Shown here: piece after piece, positions 1 to 8,504 of the stretch
Layout of the letters: the number at the start of each line of letters is the position of its first letter
Position numbering within the stretch: position 1 is the stretch's first letter
DNA from: an uncultured Collinsella sp.
GTDB lineage: Bacteria > Actinomycetota > Coriobacteriia > Coriobacteriales > Coriobacteriaceae
Reading direction: 5' to 3'
Assembly (NCBI GenBank): GCA_937943045.1
Contig: CALEBN010000006.1
Coordinates: 26,049 to 90,048, forward strand
Length of the DNA: 64,000 nt
The notes under the pieces: model-generated
Databases searched by the model: none
Seen by the model: only the letters and a program-made list of their open reading frames with translations
Told to the model about the DNA's origin: nothing
Position numbers and translations under genes: made by a program

Positions 1-1369
1 TGGCCGGCACAAACATGGCGTCGTAGGCGCTGCCCAGCGCATAGGTGGGGAAGTAGCCAAACGAGCCACCGCTCCAGTGCGTATCCTGCAGGCAGCCGTG
101 CGTGTCGTCGGGAACGGGAATGCCCAGGTACTCGTTCATAAAGCGATTCCAAAGCGCGGGGATGTCCTTGGCCGTGGCCTCACCGGCAAACAGCATGCGC
201 TCAATCTGGTAACGCACCATAACGTGCAGCGGATAGGTGAGCTCGTCCGCCTCGGTGCGGATCAACGACGGCTGCGCGATGTTCACGGCGCGGTAGAGCG
301 CGTCCTCGTCCACGTTGCCGTAGACCTCGGGCGCGTGGCGGCGCAGCACCTCGAGCAGCGGTCCCATAAAGGCGCGGCTGCGACCCACGGTGTTCTCAAA
401 GAAGCGGCTCTGGCTCTCGTGGATGCCCATGGAGGTGCCGCCCTCCAGGCAGGTGCGCGCATAGGCGGGGTTCACGCCCAGCTCATACATGGTGTGACCG
501 GCCTCGTGGATGATGCTGTAGACGTTGGAGATGCAGTCGTCCTCATAGATGTGCGTCGCGATGCGCGCGTCACCCACGGCAAAGCCCTCGCTAAACGGGT
601 GTTCGGTAAAGGCAAGCGTGGTGTCGTTCAGGTCCAGGCCGACGAGCTTCATAAGATCGAAGCTCATGGCACGCTGGGCAGCCTCGGGCACGCGGGCGTG
701 CAAAAAGTCGGCAGCGGGCTGCTGGCCGCGCTCGCCGATGGCGTGCACGAGCGGCACGACCGTAGCCTTGACCTCATCGCAAAACGCATCGAAGCTCTTG
801 GCGGAAAGGCCGCGCTCGTACTGGTCAAGCCAAACATCGTATGGGTCGCGCTTGGGGTCCATGAGCTCGGCCTGATGCTTAAGCTGGCCGACGATTCTAT
901 CCACATAGGGCTCAAAGCTCGCCCAGTCATTGGCCGTCTTGGCCTTGTGCCACACGGCGTCGGCCTCGCAGGTGAGCCTGGTCCAGGCCTCGGCCTCCTC
1001 GGTGGGAATGACGCTCGCTTCGCGCTGGTCGCGGCCGAGTACGCGGATCTCGTCGAGCAGCTGCGGGTCGTCGATCTTGCCGCCGGCGACGGTTTCGCGT
1101 GCCAGCGAGCGCACAAGTTCGACAGACTTTTCGCTGGTCAGGAGCTTATGATGCTCGCCGGCAAGGGTGCCCATGGCGTCGGCGCGCGCTGCGGCGCCGT
1201 TGGCGGGGGCAATGGTCGCGCCGTCAAACTCGGCAATCTTGAGCAGGTACTCGCGGGTCCACAGCTTGCCCTCGAGCTTGCGGAATTTTTTGACGGCCTT
1301 ATCGACCTTCATGCCTTTGGGCGTCTTGCCCGCTGCGGGCTCGGCCTTCTTATCGTGCTTCTTTCCCAT
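1..1369 (-). CDS. M32 family metallocarboxypeptidase (Taq type), 3' end outside window
   Basis: Partial gene. The ATG lies at 1369-1367 on the minus strand behind an AAGGAT ribosome site, and the frame stays open for 456 codons to the window edge, so the C-terminus is missing. The zinc-binding HEAGH is visible at residues 288-292. The second family motif, GIHESQSR, follows at 315-322 and supplies the third metal ligand (a Glu). Both are diagnostic of peptidase family M32, cytosolic Zn enzymes that remove C-terminal residues from peptides. The family is about 500 residues long, so roughly 40-50 residues should lie beyond position 1. The Lys-rich N-terminus (about 20 residues) looks like a lineage-specific extension. 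The gene is transcribed away from pheST. Confidence 0.93.
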   Translation of the reverse strand, partial: MGKKHDKKAEPAAGKTPKGMKVDKAVKKFRKLEGKLWTREYLLKIAEFDGATIAPANGAAARADAMGTLAGEHHKLLTSEKSVELVRSLARETVAGGKIDDPQLLDEIRVLGRDQREASVIPTEEAEAWTRLTCEADAVWHKAKTANDWASFEPYVDRIVGQLKHQAELMDPKRDPYDVWLDQYERGLSAKSFDAFCDEVKATVVPLVHAIGERGQQPAADFLHARVPEAAQRAMSFDLMKLVGLDLNDTTLAFTEHPFSEGFAVGDARIATHIYEDDCISNVYSIIHEAGHTMYELGVNPAYARTCLEGGTSMGIHESQSRFFENTVGRSRAFMGPLLEVLRRHAPEVYGNVDEDALYRAVNIAQPSLIRTEADELTYPLHVMVRYQIERMLFAGEATAKDIPALWNRFMNEYLGIPVPDDTHGCLQDTHWSGGSFGYFPTYALGSAYDAMFVPA

Positions 1370-1502
1370 ACCGTATCCTTAATCTCGCAGGTCGCCCGTC
1401 GCATGCGGCGACGCGGCCAGTTTGCACAGCTACTTACCTTGTACCCAGCGCGAACAAAACGGAACGCGGCGATGCACACGCAGAATGTGTTATCCTATAG
1501 CC

Positions 1503-1790
1503 CAATGCGTTGACGGAGAGGGTTTTGCCCGCCGCGTCGCCGGCAAGAGAGGGAAGGTCATGGGCTGCAAGCCTTCCTGCGGTGACAAGGGCTAAGCGTT
1601 CACTCCCGAGCAGCAACCTCAACGGGCGCGCGGCCAGCGGCGGCGAAGCCCCAGTAGGGAAGCCGTGAGCCTCGCGACAAGGGGCAAAGAGTGGGCGCGG
1701 CGGGCCAGACATCCGCCGGGTCAAACAAGGTGGTACCGCGGAATTCAACCGTCCTTGGGCAATGCACATGCCCGAGGACGGTTTTTTGTT
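1503..1790 (+). promoter_or_regulatory. T-box riboswitch leader of pheST
   Basis: The leader contains the T-box core AACAAGGTGGTACCGCGG at 1724-1741. A strong intrinsic terminator follows directly: stem ACCGTCCT/AGGACGGT with a GGGC/GCCC extension (1748-1782) and a T6 run. Upstream the sequence has stem-I-like features (AGAGA near 1550, a GAGCAGC motif near 1610, an AGTAGGG element near 1653). In this class, uncharged tRNA pairs with a specifier codon in stem I and its CCA end stabilises the antiterminator, giving readthrough. The downstream gene is pheS, so the sensed tRNA should be tRNA-Phe. A UUC at about 1576-1578 is a candidate specifier, but I did not fold stem I. The 5' limit is approximate; a TATCCT at 1491-1496 may be the -10 box. 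Confidence 0.93.
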
Positions 1791-1873
1791 ACCGAACCGG
1801 GCCGCGTTTTCGCAACGCCAGGCGGCGGCAGTCGTCCCGGCGAGTGGGGAGCGCGAGAGACGAAAGGGAAGAC

Positions 1874-2950
1874 ATGAGTCTGATTGATGATCTGGTCAAA
1901 CTCGAGGAAGAGGCCAAGGAGCTCGTCGCAAGCGCCGATGACGCCGCCAAGCTCGAGGCTGCACGCGTTGAGCTGCTCGGTCGCAAGGGCCGCATCACCG
2001 GCCTGATGCGCATGATGGGCAAGCTCGCCCCCGAGGATCGTCCCGTGATGGGAAAGCGCGCCAACGAGATGCGCCAGCTGATCGAGGGCATGCTCGACGA
2101 GCGTACCACCGAGATGAAGGCCGCCGCCCTCAAGCACGCACTCGAGCACGAGGCCGTCGACATCACGCTGCCGGGTATCCGTCCGCAGATCGGTCACCAG
2201 CACCTGATCAAGCAGATCATCGAGGAGGCCGAGGACATCTTCTGCGGCATCGGCTACACCGTCGAGTCCGGCCCCATGGTCGACACCTCCTACTACAACT
2301 TCACCGCGCTCAACGCCCCCATGGATCACCCGAGCCGCTCGGCCCGCGATACCTTCTACGTGGTCGATAACAACCCCGGCAGCGTCGCGCACCCCGAGGC
2401 TCACGCCCACGGCGAGTCCGACGTGCTGCTGCGCACCCAGACCTCGGGCGTGCAGATCCACACCATGGAGTCGCAAAAGCCGCCCATCTACATGATCTGC
2501 CCGGGCACCGTCTACCGTCCCGACACGGCCGACGCCTGCCACCTGCCGCAGTTCAACCAGATCGAGGGCCTGGTCGTCGACGAGGGCATCACCTTTGGCG
2601 ACCTTAAGGGCACGCTCGACTACTTTGTTAAGTGCATGTTTGGCGAGGACCGCAAGACGCGCTATCGCCCGCACTTCTTCCCCTTCACCGAGCCCAGCTG
2701 CGAGGTGGACGTGAGCTGCCACGTGTGCGGCGGCAAGGGCTGCAACTTCTGCAAGCACAGCGGCTGGATCGAGATCTTGGGCTGCGGCATGGTCGACCCC
2801 AACGTCCTGATCAACTGCGGCATCGATCCCGAGAAGTACACCGGCTTCGCCTTTGGCATTGGCGCCGAGCGCGTCGCGGCCCTGCGCTACGACCTGCCCG
2901 ACCTGCGTACGTTGATGACTGGTGACATGAGGTTCTTGAACCAGTTCTAG
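1874..2950 (+). CDS. pheS: Phenylalanine--tRNA ligase alpha subunit
   Basis: This is the catalytic alpha subunit of the alpha2beta2 enzyme that charges tRNA-Phe with phenylalanine in the cytosol (358 residues). The start at ATG 1874 (MSLIDDLVKL) follows GAAAGGGAAGAC and gives the normal family N-terminus; an upstream in-frame extension runs through the T-box and is rejected. An N-terminal coiled-coil arm occupies about residues 1-90. The class II motif 2 region reads CPGTVYRPDTADACHLPQFN, and motif 3 near the C-terminus reads GIGAERVAALRYDLPD. A Cys-rich stretch (CHVCGGKGCNFCKHSGW) lies before motif 3, as in several bacterial PheS proteins. pheT follows 63 bp downstream and both sit behind the T-box. 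Confidence 0.98.
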   Translation: MSLIDDLVKLEEEAKELVASADDAAKLEAARVELLGRKGRITGLMRMMGKLAPEDRPVMGKRANEMRQLIEGMLDERTTEMKAAALKHALEHEAVDITLPGIRPQIGHQHLIKQIIEEAEDIFCGIGYTVESGPMVDTSYYNFTALNAPMDHPSRSARDTFYVVDNNPGSVAHPEAHAHGESDVLLRTQTSGVQIHTMESQKPPIYMICPGTVYRPDTADACHLPQFNQIEGLVVDEGITFGDLKGTLDYFVKCMFGEDRKTRYRPHFFPFTEPSCEVDVSCHVCGGKGCNFCKHSGWIEILGCGMVDPNVLINCGIDPEKYTGFAFGIGAERVAALRYDLPDLRTLMTGDMRFLNQF

Positions 2951-3013
2951 AACGCTTTCTTCTTAGTTGCAGTTTCCGGCTCAAAGCCGCATTTATGAAA
3001 GGAGACCAGTTAT

Positions 3014-5467
3014 ATGCGCGTTTCTTACGACTGGCTCAAGACCATGATCGATATTCCGGAGGATCCCAAGACCCTTTCGGACGAATATATCCGTACCGGC
3101 ACCGAGGTCGAGGCGATCGACACCGTGGGCGAGTCCTTCGACCACGTGGTGACTGCCAAGGTGCTCACCAAGACCCCACACCCCGATAGCGACCACATGT
3201 ATGTGTGCTCGGTCGACGTGGGCGACAAGAATCTCGACGCCGACGGCAACCCCGCTCCGCTGCAGATCGTCTGCGGCGCGCAGAACTTCGAGGCCGGCGA
3301 CCACATCGTCACGGCCATGATTGGCGCTGTCCTGCCCGGCGACGTCAAGATCAAGAAGAGCAAGCTTCGCGGCGTCGTGTCCATGGGCATGAACTGCTCC
3401 GCGCGCGAGCTCGGCCTGGGCGGCGACCACTCCGGCATCATGATCCTGCCCGAGGACACGCCCTGCGGCATGCCGTTTGCCGAGTACGTGGGCTCGAGCG
3501 ACACCGTGCTCGACTGCGAGATCACGCCCAACCGTCCCGACTGCCTGTCCATGATCGGCATGGCCCGCGAGACCGGCGCCATCTTCGACCGCGATTTCCA
3601 CGTTGAGCTGCCCGCCATCAAGGCCGAGACCGGCCGCGCGACCGACGACGAGCTTTCGGTCGAGATCGCCGACGAGGGCCTGTGCGACCGCTACGTCGCC
3701 CGCATCGTGCGCAACGTCAAGGTCGGTCCGTCGCCCGACTGGATGGTCAAGCGCCTCAACGCCCTGGGCGTGCGCCCGCACAACAACATCGTCGACATCA
3801 CCAACTACGTGATGATGCTCACCGGTCAGCCGCTGCACGCCTTTGACCTGGACACCTTTGCCGAGCGCGAGGGCAGGCGTCGCGTGGTGGTTCGCGCCGC
3901 CCAGCAGGATGAGAAGTTCACGACGCTCGACGGCGAGGAGCGCGTGCTCGACGCCGGCATGGGCCTCATCACCGACGGCGAGCGCCCCGTGGCGCTGGCC
4001 GGTGTTATGGGCGGTATGGATTCCGAGATCGAGGACGACACCGTCGATGTGATGGTCGAGAGCGCCTGCTTCAACGCCGGTCGCACCTCGCACACCAGCC
4101 GCGACCTGTCGCTGATCTCCGACGCCTCCATTCGCTTTGAGCGCCAGGTTGACGAGACCGGCTGCGTGGACGTCGCCAACGTTACCTGCGCTCTCATCGA
4201 ACAGATCGCCGGCGGCGAGGTTGCTCCCGGCTATGTCGACGTTTTCCCCGCGCCCAAGACCATCGACAGCATCAAGCTGCGCCTGGCCCGCGTGCATGCC
4301 ATCTGCGGTGCCGACATCGAGCCCGACTTTATCGAGCGTTCGCTCACCCGTCTGGGCTGCACCGTCGAGCGCGACGGCGAGGACTTTATGGTTACCCCGC
4401 CGAGCTTCCGTCCCGACCTGCCGCGCGAGATCGACCTGATCGAGGAAGTCCTGCGCCTGTGGGGCATGGGCCGCGTGACGGCGACCATCCCGGCTGCCAA
4501 GAACCACATCGGCGGCCTGACCCGCGAGCAGAAGCTCACCCGTAAGGTCGACGAGATCCTGCGCGCCTGCGGCCTCAACGAGACCACGACCTTTGGCTTT
4601 GCCGCCCCGGGCGACCTGGAGAAGATCGGTATGTCCACCGAGGGTCGCGGTTGCCCCGTGGTGCTCATGAACCCGCTGGTAGCCGAGCAGACCGAGATGC
4701 GTCGTTCGCTGTTGCCGGGCCTGCTGCAGTCCGTGGCCTACAACGAGGCGCACGGTACGCCCAATGTGCACCTGTACGAGGTCGGCAGCCTGTTCCACGG
4801 TCGCGAGAACGCCAGCCTGCCCAAGGAGACCAAGTCCGTGGCGGGTGTGCTCTCGGGCCAGTGGAGCGAGCAGTCCTGGAACATGAAGTACCGCAAGCTG
4901 CGTTTCTTCTTTGGCAAGGGCATTGTCGAGGAGCTGCTCGCCCAGCTGCGCATCGAGAAGGTTCGCTTCCGTCCCGTCGAGGGCGAGGGCTACGCTTTCT
5001 TGCAGCCGGGTCGTGCGGCCGAGGTTCTGTCCGGCGGCACCGTACTGGGCTGGGTCGGCGAGATTCACCCCGAGGCGCGCGAGGCGATGGGCATCGATGA
5101 GGTCGTCGTTGCCTTTGAGCTCGATCTGGACAAGCTGATCAAGGGCGCCCGCAATCAGGAGAACTACCGCGAGTTCTCGCAGTACCCTGCCGTTGAGCAC
5201 GACCTTGCTATCGTGGTCGACAATGCTGTGACCTGCGAGGATCTTGAGCGCCGCATTACCAGCGCCGGCGGCAAGCTGCTCGAGGGCGTGCGCCTGTTCG
5301 ACGTCTACCGCGATCCCATCCGCATCGGAGCGGGCAAGAAGTCCATGGCCTTTGCGCTTACGTATCGCTCCGACGACCACACGCTCACCAGCGAAGAGGT
5401 CGAGAAGGCGCACCAGAAGATCGTCACCAAGGTATGCAAGGGCGTAAACGGCGAGGTCCGCGGCTAG
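3014..5467 (+). CDS. pheT: Phenylalanine--tRNA ligase beta subunit
   Basis: This 817-residue protein is the structural, tRNA-binding and editing subunit that pairs with PheS. An EMAP-II-like tRNA-binding domain covers about residues 40-150 (HPDSDHMYVCSVDVG onward). The B3/B4 editing region and B5 domain lie in the middle, and the C-terminal FDX-ACB anticodon-binding domain starts near YREFSQYPAVEHDLAIVV. The length agrees with the long bacterial PheT class. AAAGGAGA at about 2998-3005 precedes ATG 3014. It is the last gene of the pheST unit; a hairpin at 5576-5611 probably ends transcription. Confidence 0.98.
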   Translation: MRVSYDWLKTMIDIPEDPKTLSDEYIRTGTEVEAIDTVGESFDHVVTAKVLTKTPHPDSDHMYVCSVDVGDKNLDADGNPAPLQIVCGAQNFEAGDHIVTAMIGAVLPGDVKIKKSKLRGVVSMGMNCSARELGLGGDHSGIMILPEDTPCGMPFAEYVGSSDTVLDCEITPNRPDCLSMIGMARETGAIFDRDFHVELPAIKAETGRATDDELSVEIADEGLCDRYVARIVRNVKVGPSPDWMVKRLNALGVRPHNNIVDITNYVMMLTGQPLHAFDLDTFAEREGRRRVVVRAAQQDEKFTTLDGEERVLDAGMGLITDGERPVALAGVMGGMDSEIEDDTVDVMVESACFNAGRTSHTSRDLSLISDASIRFERQVDETGCVDVANVTCALIEQIAGGEVAPGYVDVFPAPKTIDSIKLRLARVHAICGADIEPDFIERSLTRLGCTVERDGEDFMVTPPSFRPDLPREIDLIEEVLRLWGMGRVTATIPAAKNHIGGLTREQKLTRKVDEILRACGLNETTTFGFAAPGDLEKIGMSTEGRGCPVVLMNPLVAEQTEMRRSLLPGLLQSVAYNEAHGTPNVHLYEVGSLFHGRENASLPKETKSVAGVLSGQWSEQSWNMKYRKLRFFFGKGIVEELLAQLRIEKVRFRPVEGEGYAFLQPGRAAEVLSGGTVLGWVGEIHPEAREAMGIDEVVVAFELDLDKLIKGARNQENYREFSQYPAVEHDLAIVVDNAVTCEDLERRITSAGGKLLEGVRLFDVYRDPIRIGAGKKSMAFALTYRSDDHTLTSEEVEKAHQKIVTKVCKGVNGEVRG

Positions 5468-5575
5468 GATTTGCGCTGGGGTATGGGTCAGCGGTGGTTG
5501 CCGCCGAGTCTTACGTGACCGCTATGCTCGATATAAGGCACCGTTGAGCCTGCATATATGACACGCGCATTACAT

Positions 5576-5611
5576 AACGGCGTGCTGCTTTGTCGGCAGT
5601 GCGCCGTTTTG
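5576..5611 (+). terminator. Intrinsic terminator after pheT
   Basis: An AACGGCG arm and its CGCCGTT partner enclose a second CTGC/GCAG stem and run into TTTTGC. The hairpin overlaps the -35 region of the next promoter, which suggests that readthrough and initiation are kept apart here. Confidence 0.7.
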
Positions 5612-5618
5612 CTATGAT
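5590..5618 (+). promoter_or_regulatory. Promoter of the metal ECF transporter operon
   Basis: TTGTCG at 5590-5595 and TATGAT at 5613-5618 are spaced by exactly 17 bp. Transcription would start near 5625, just before or inside the palindromic operator at 5629-5656. Confidence 0.65.
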
Positions 5619-5628
5619 AGCCCGCGGC

Positions 5629-5656
5629 GTGTTACGAATCTAACAATACGTAACAC
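5629..5656 (+). promoter_or_regulatory. NikR-like operator GTGTTAC-N14-GTAACAC
   Basis: A perfect 7-bp inverted repeat (5629-5635 and 5650-5656) with a 14-bp spacer sits at the predicted transcription start of cbiM/nikM. From memory, the same half-sites with 13-14 bp spacing have been described as a NikR target in Desulfovibrio. A repressor bound here would block initiation, giving nickel-dependent shut-off. No nikR gene is in the window. Confidence 0.65.
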
Positions 5657-5713
5657 TCTTAAGGTGATTTAAGCGGCGTTGCGATTCCGTGCGCCGGCAA
5701 CCGGGAGGCGTAT

Positions 5714-6796
5714 ATGCACATTCCAGACAACTACCTGTCTCCGCAAACCGATGCCGTCATGGCGGTGGCGATGGTGCCTGTTTGGGTCCACTGCATCAAA
5801 AAGGTGCGCGCCACGCTCGATCGCGAGCATATGGCTTTCCTGGGCATTTGCGCCGCGTTCTCCTTTTTGCTCATGATGTTTAACGTGCCGCTGCCCGGCG
5901 GTACCACTGGTCACGCCGTTGGTGGCGCGCTCATCGCACTGCTGCTGGGTCCCGAGGCCGCGGCTATCGCTGTCTCGGTCGCGCTGGCGCTGCAGGCGCT
6001 GCTGTTTGGCGACGGCGGCGTTCTGTCGTTTGGCGCCAACTGCTTTAACATGGCCTTTGTGCTGCCGTTTGCCGCTGCTATCGTGTTCCGTGCGCTCAAC
6101 AGCCGTCTGCACGACAAGAGCTGGGGCACCTCGGTTTCTGCCATCGTGAGCGGTTGGGTCGGCCTGTGCCTGGCGGCCCTGTGCGCGGCAATCGAGTTTG
6201 GTATTCAGCCGATGCTCTTTACCAACGCTTCGGGCGCGCCGCTGTACTGCCCCTTCCCGCTGTCCGTGGCTATTCCGGCCATGTTGATCCCGCATATGCT
6301 GGTTGCCGGCGTGATCGAGGGCGTGGCGACGGCCGCCATCTACGGTTTCATTAAGAAGACGGCGCCGAGCATTATCGTCGGGTCCGAGGCCGTCGATGGC
6401 CAGCTTGCCGCCGATGGTACCGCCAAGAAGACTTCCCTGATTCCCACGCTCATTCTGGTCGCCGTGCTCGTGGTGGCCACGCCGCTGGGCCTGCTGGCCA
6501 CCGGAGACGCCTGGGGCGAGTGGGACGCCGAGGGCGCCGCGACTGCCGTTCAGGAGGCTGGCGACGACAGCCTGCAGGCTTCGGTCGGCCTCGATACTCC
6601 GACCTTTGCCGACGCGCTGCCCACGGGTGATTACCTGCAGGCCTATTCCGAGGAACAGGGCCTTGGCTTTGCCGGCCAGGCTGCCATGTATATCCTTTCC
6701 GGTGTGATTGGCGTGGCGGTGCTCACCATCGCATTCCGCCTGATCTCGCTGACGGTCAAGGAAAGCGGTGCTCATGGCAATAGCCGAGCTGCCTAG
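5714..6796 (+). CDS. cbiM: ECF transporter S component for nickel or cobalt (CbiM/NikM with fused N-like domain)
   Basis: This membrane substrate-binding component of a group I energy-coupling-factor metal importer has 360 residues. It begins MHIPDNYLSP: in this family Met1 and His2 become metal ligands, and a second conserved His is present here at residue 67 (GTTGHAVGG). Six or so hydrophobic segments cover residues 15-215. A C-terminal part (about 235-360) contains an extracytoplasmic loop starting TPLGLLATG and one last membrane helix at about 325-350. This corresponds to the CbiN/NikN-like module fused to the M subunit. The start at ATG 5714 follows GGGAGG. The sequence alone does not decide cobalt versus nickel; the NikR-like operator upstream argues for nickel, hence NikM. 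Confidence 0.92.
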   Translation: MHIPDNYLSPQTDAVMAVAMVPVWVHCIKKVRATLDREHMAFLGICAAFSFLLMMFNVPLPGGTTGHAVGGALIALLLGPEAAAIAVSVALALQALLFGDGGVLSFGANCFNMAFVLPFAAAIVFRALNSRLHDKSWGTSVSAIVSGWVGLCLAALCAAIEFGIQPMLFTNASGAPLYCPFPLSVAIPAMLIPHMLVAGVIEGVATAAIYGFIKKTAPSIIVGSEAVDGQLAADGTAKKTSLIPTLILVAVLVVATPLGLLATGDAWGEWDAEGAATAVQEAGDDSLQASVGLDTPTFADALPTGDYLQAYSEEQGLGFAGQAAMYILSGVIGVAVLTIAFRLISLTVKESGAHGNSRAA

Positions 6797-7610
6797 CTGG
6801 CTTGCGGTCGAGCAGCGTTACGAGCCCGTGGGGGCTCGGCATCGTGTGATGCAAAAGAATGTCCTGCACCTGGCGAGCCTGCTTGAGCGGGTTCGCCTGG
6901 GTGGAGGCGCGCACGAGGGCGGGTCGATGGTCGACCGCGCCCTTTCTTGCGTTTCGGCTCCGGTGCGCCTGGTGGGGATGTTCGTTTGCGTCCTGTGCGT
7001 GTGTCTGACGCAAAGCCCGCTGTACCTGATGTTGATGGCGGCGATCGCGTTGGTGCTGGTCGCGGTGCGCCCCGCACGCGGGCTGCGTGCGACCTTTGTA
7101 CCGGCGCTCGGCGCCACGGGGCTTGCGGTGGTTCTGGCACTGCCTGCCCTGCTGCTGGGCGCGTCTGCCACGGGCGCCATGCTCAAGATCGCGCTCAAGA
7201 CCTTCATTAATGTGTCGCTGGTGCTGGGCGTTTCGTGGACGCTCTCCTGGAGCCGCATGTCGGCGGCGCTCAAAACGCTGCACCTGCCCGATGAGGTTAT
7301 CTTTACGTTTGATATGGCGCTCAAGCATATCGAGGTGCTGGGTCGCACGGCGCACAATCTGTGTGAATCGGTCATGCTGCGCAGCGTCGGTTCCGCGCCT
7401 GCGGGTTTTTCGCGCACCGACTCGCTGGCGGGTATCATGGGCATGACGTTTATCAAGGCGATGGAATGCAGCCGCGCGATGGACGAGGCCATGCTTTGCC
7501 GCGGCTTCGCCGGCGTGTATCCGGCGCCTGCACGGAGCGGCTTTGGCTGGCGCGATGCCGTTTACGCGGCCGTTGTGGCGTTGCTCGCCGTGTTGTGCGC
7601 GGTGCTGTAG
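6774..7610 (+). CDS. cbiQ: ECF transporter T component (CbiQ/NikQ)
   Basis: This transmembrane coupling protein links the S component to the ATPase; it has about 278 residues with hydrophobic segments near residues 60-100, 110-150 and the C-terminus. The EcfT signature Ala-x-x-Arg-Gly is present as AMLCRGF in the C-terminal half, the region that contacts the ATPase. The gene overlaps the end of cbiM by 23 bp, which implies translational coupling. ATG 6774 is chosen, but GTG 6768 in the same frame lies closer to the AAGGAAAG site and is equally possible. Confidence 0.92.
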   Translation: MAIAELPSWLAVEQRYEPVGARHRVMQKNVLHLASLLERVRLGGGAHEGGSMVDRALSCVSAPVRLVGMFVCVLCVCLTQSPLYLMLMAAIALVLVAVRPARGLRATFVPALGATGLAVVLALPALLLGASATGAMLKIALKTFINVSLVLGVSWTLSWSRMSAALKTLHLPDEVIFTFDMALKHIEVLGRTAHNLCESVMLRSVGSAPAGFSRTDSLAGIMGMTFIKAMECSRAMDEAMLCRGFAGVYPAPARSGFGWRDAVYAAVVALLAVLCAVL

Positions 7611-7654
7611 CGCGGTCGGTCGAACCGTCGATGTGAGTAGGGAAGGGCGACGTT

Positions 7655-8425
7655 TTGGCAAACGATACGAATAACGCGATGGGTGCGAGCGGTGCTGCCG
7701 GCGCTGAGACCACGCCGCTCATCGAGTTTCGCGACGTGGTGTTTTCCTATGCGGGTCATACGGTGGTCGACGGCGTTTCATTGCAGGTGAACCGTGGGGA
7801 GCTCGTTGCTCTGCTCGGTCCCAACGGCTGCGGCAAGACGACGATCATGCGCCTTATCAACGGCCTTGAGCTTGCGGACGCGGGTGCGTACCTGTTCGAC
7901 GGGCATGCGGTCGATGCGGCATATCTCAAGGATTCCGCGACGGCCCAGCGGTTCCATCAGCGCGTGGGCTTTGTGTTCCAAAACGCCGATGCGCAGCTCT
8001 TTTGTGCCACGGTCGGCGAGGAAGTCGCGTTTGGCCCGGCTCAAATGGGGCTGCCGGCAGACGAGCTCGAGCGCCGCGTCCGCGATGCCATGGGGCTGTT
8101 CCAGGTTGCCGACCTTGCCGACGTCTCTCCCTATCAGCTCTCGGGCGGGCAAAAGAAGCGCGTTGCGCTGGCTGCGGTGGTGTCGATGAACCCGGATATC
8201 CTGGTGCTCGACGAGCCCACCAACGGACTTGACGAGGACTCGTGCGACATCGTGGTCAACTTTCTACTGGCCTATGTTGCTGCCGGCAAGACGGTCTTGA
8301 TGAGCACACACCATCAGGATTTGGTGCGGCGCCTGGGTGCCCGCGCCATCTATATCGATCGATATCACCATGTGGTCGAGGCGCCGGTGCCGTCGTATGG
8401 AACCGAGAGCGGCGCTGCGGAATAG
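7655..8425 (+). CDS. cbiO: ECF transporter ATP-binding component (CbiO/NikO)
   Basis: This ABC ATPase of 256 residues powers the metal importer on the cytosolic face. Walker A is GPNGCGKTT at residues 55-63; the Q-loop lies in VFQNADAQLF, the ABC signature is LSGGQKKR, and Walker B with the D-loop is ILVLDEPTNGLD. The switch His follows in STHHQDL. The start is a TTG at 7655 preceded by GGGAAGGG at 7640-7647; the next in-frame ATG (7679) has no ribosome site. It is the last gene of the M-Q-O operon. A weak GC hairpin (8447-8461) with TTTG lies downstream. Confidence 0.95.
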   Translation: MANDTNNAMGASGAAGAETTPLIEFRDVVFSYAGHTVVDGVSLQVNRGELVALLGPNGCGKTTIMRLINGLELADAGAYLFDGHAVDAAYLKDSATAQRFHQRVGFVFQNADAQLFCATVGEEVAFGPAQMGLPADELERRVRDAMGLFQVADLADVSPYQLSGGQKKRVALAAVVSMNPDILVLDEPTNGLDEDSCDIVVNFLLAYVAAGKTVLMSTHHQDLVRRLGARAIYIDRYHHVVEAPVPSYGTESGAAE

Positions 8426-8504
8426 TTGCTGCGTAGAGCGTGCGTAGCCGCCCGCGCGGCTTTGCCGTGATGGTATAGTTATCCAGGTTTTTATGGGGGT
8501 GGCT

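Noticed and set aside
2993..5413. Very long minus-strand open frame opposite pheT
   Set aside because: It is the mirror of a GC-rich coding gene. It is Val/Leu/Gly/Asp-rich without recognisable domains, and pheT is certain.
5468..5713. Cobalamin riboswitch before cbiM
   Set aside because: No B12-box-like sequence is seen; the gap is filled by a terminator, a promoter and a palindromic operator.
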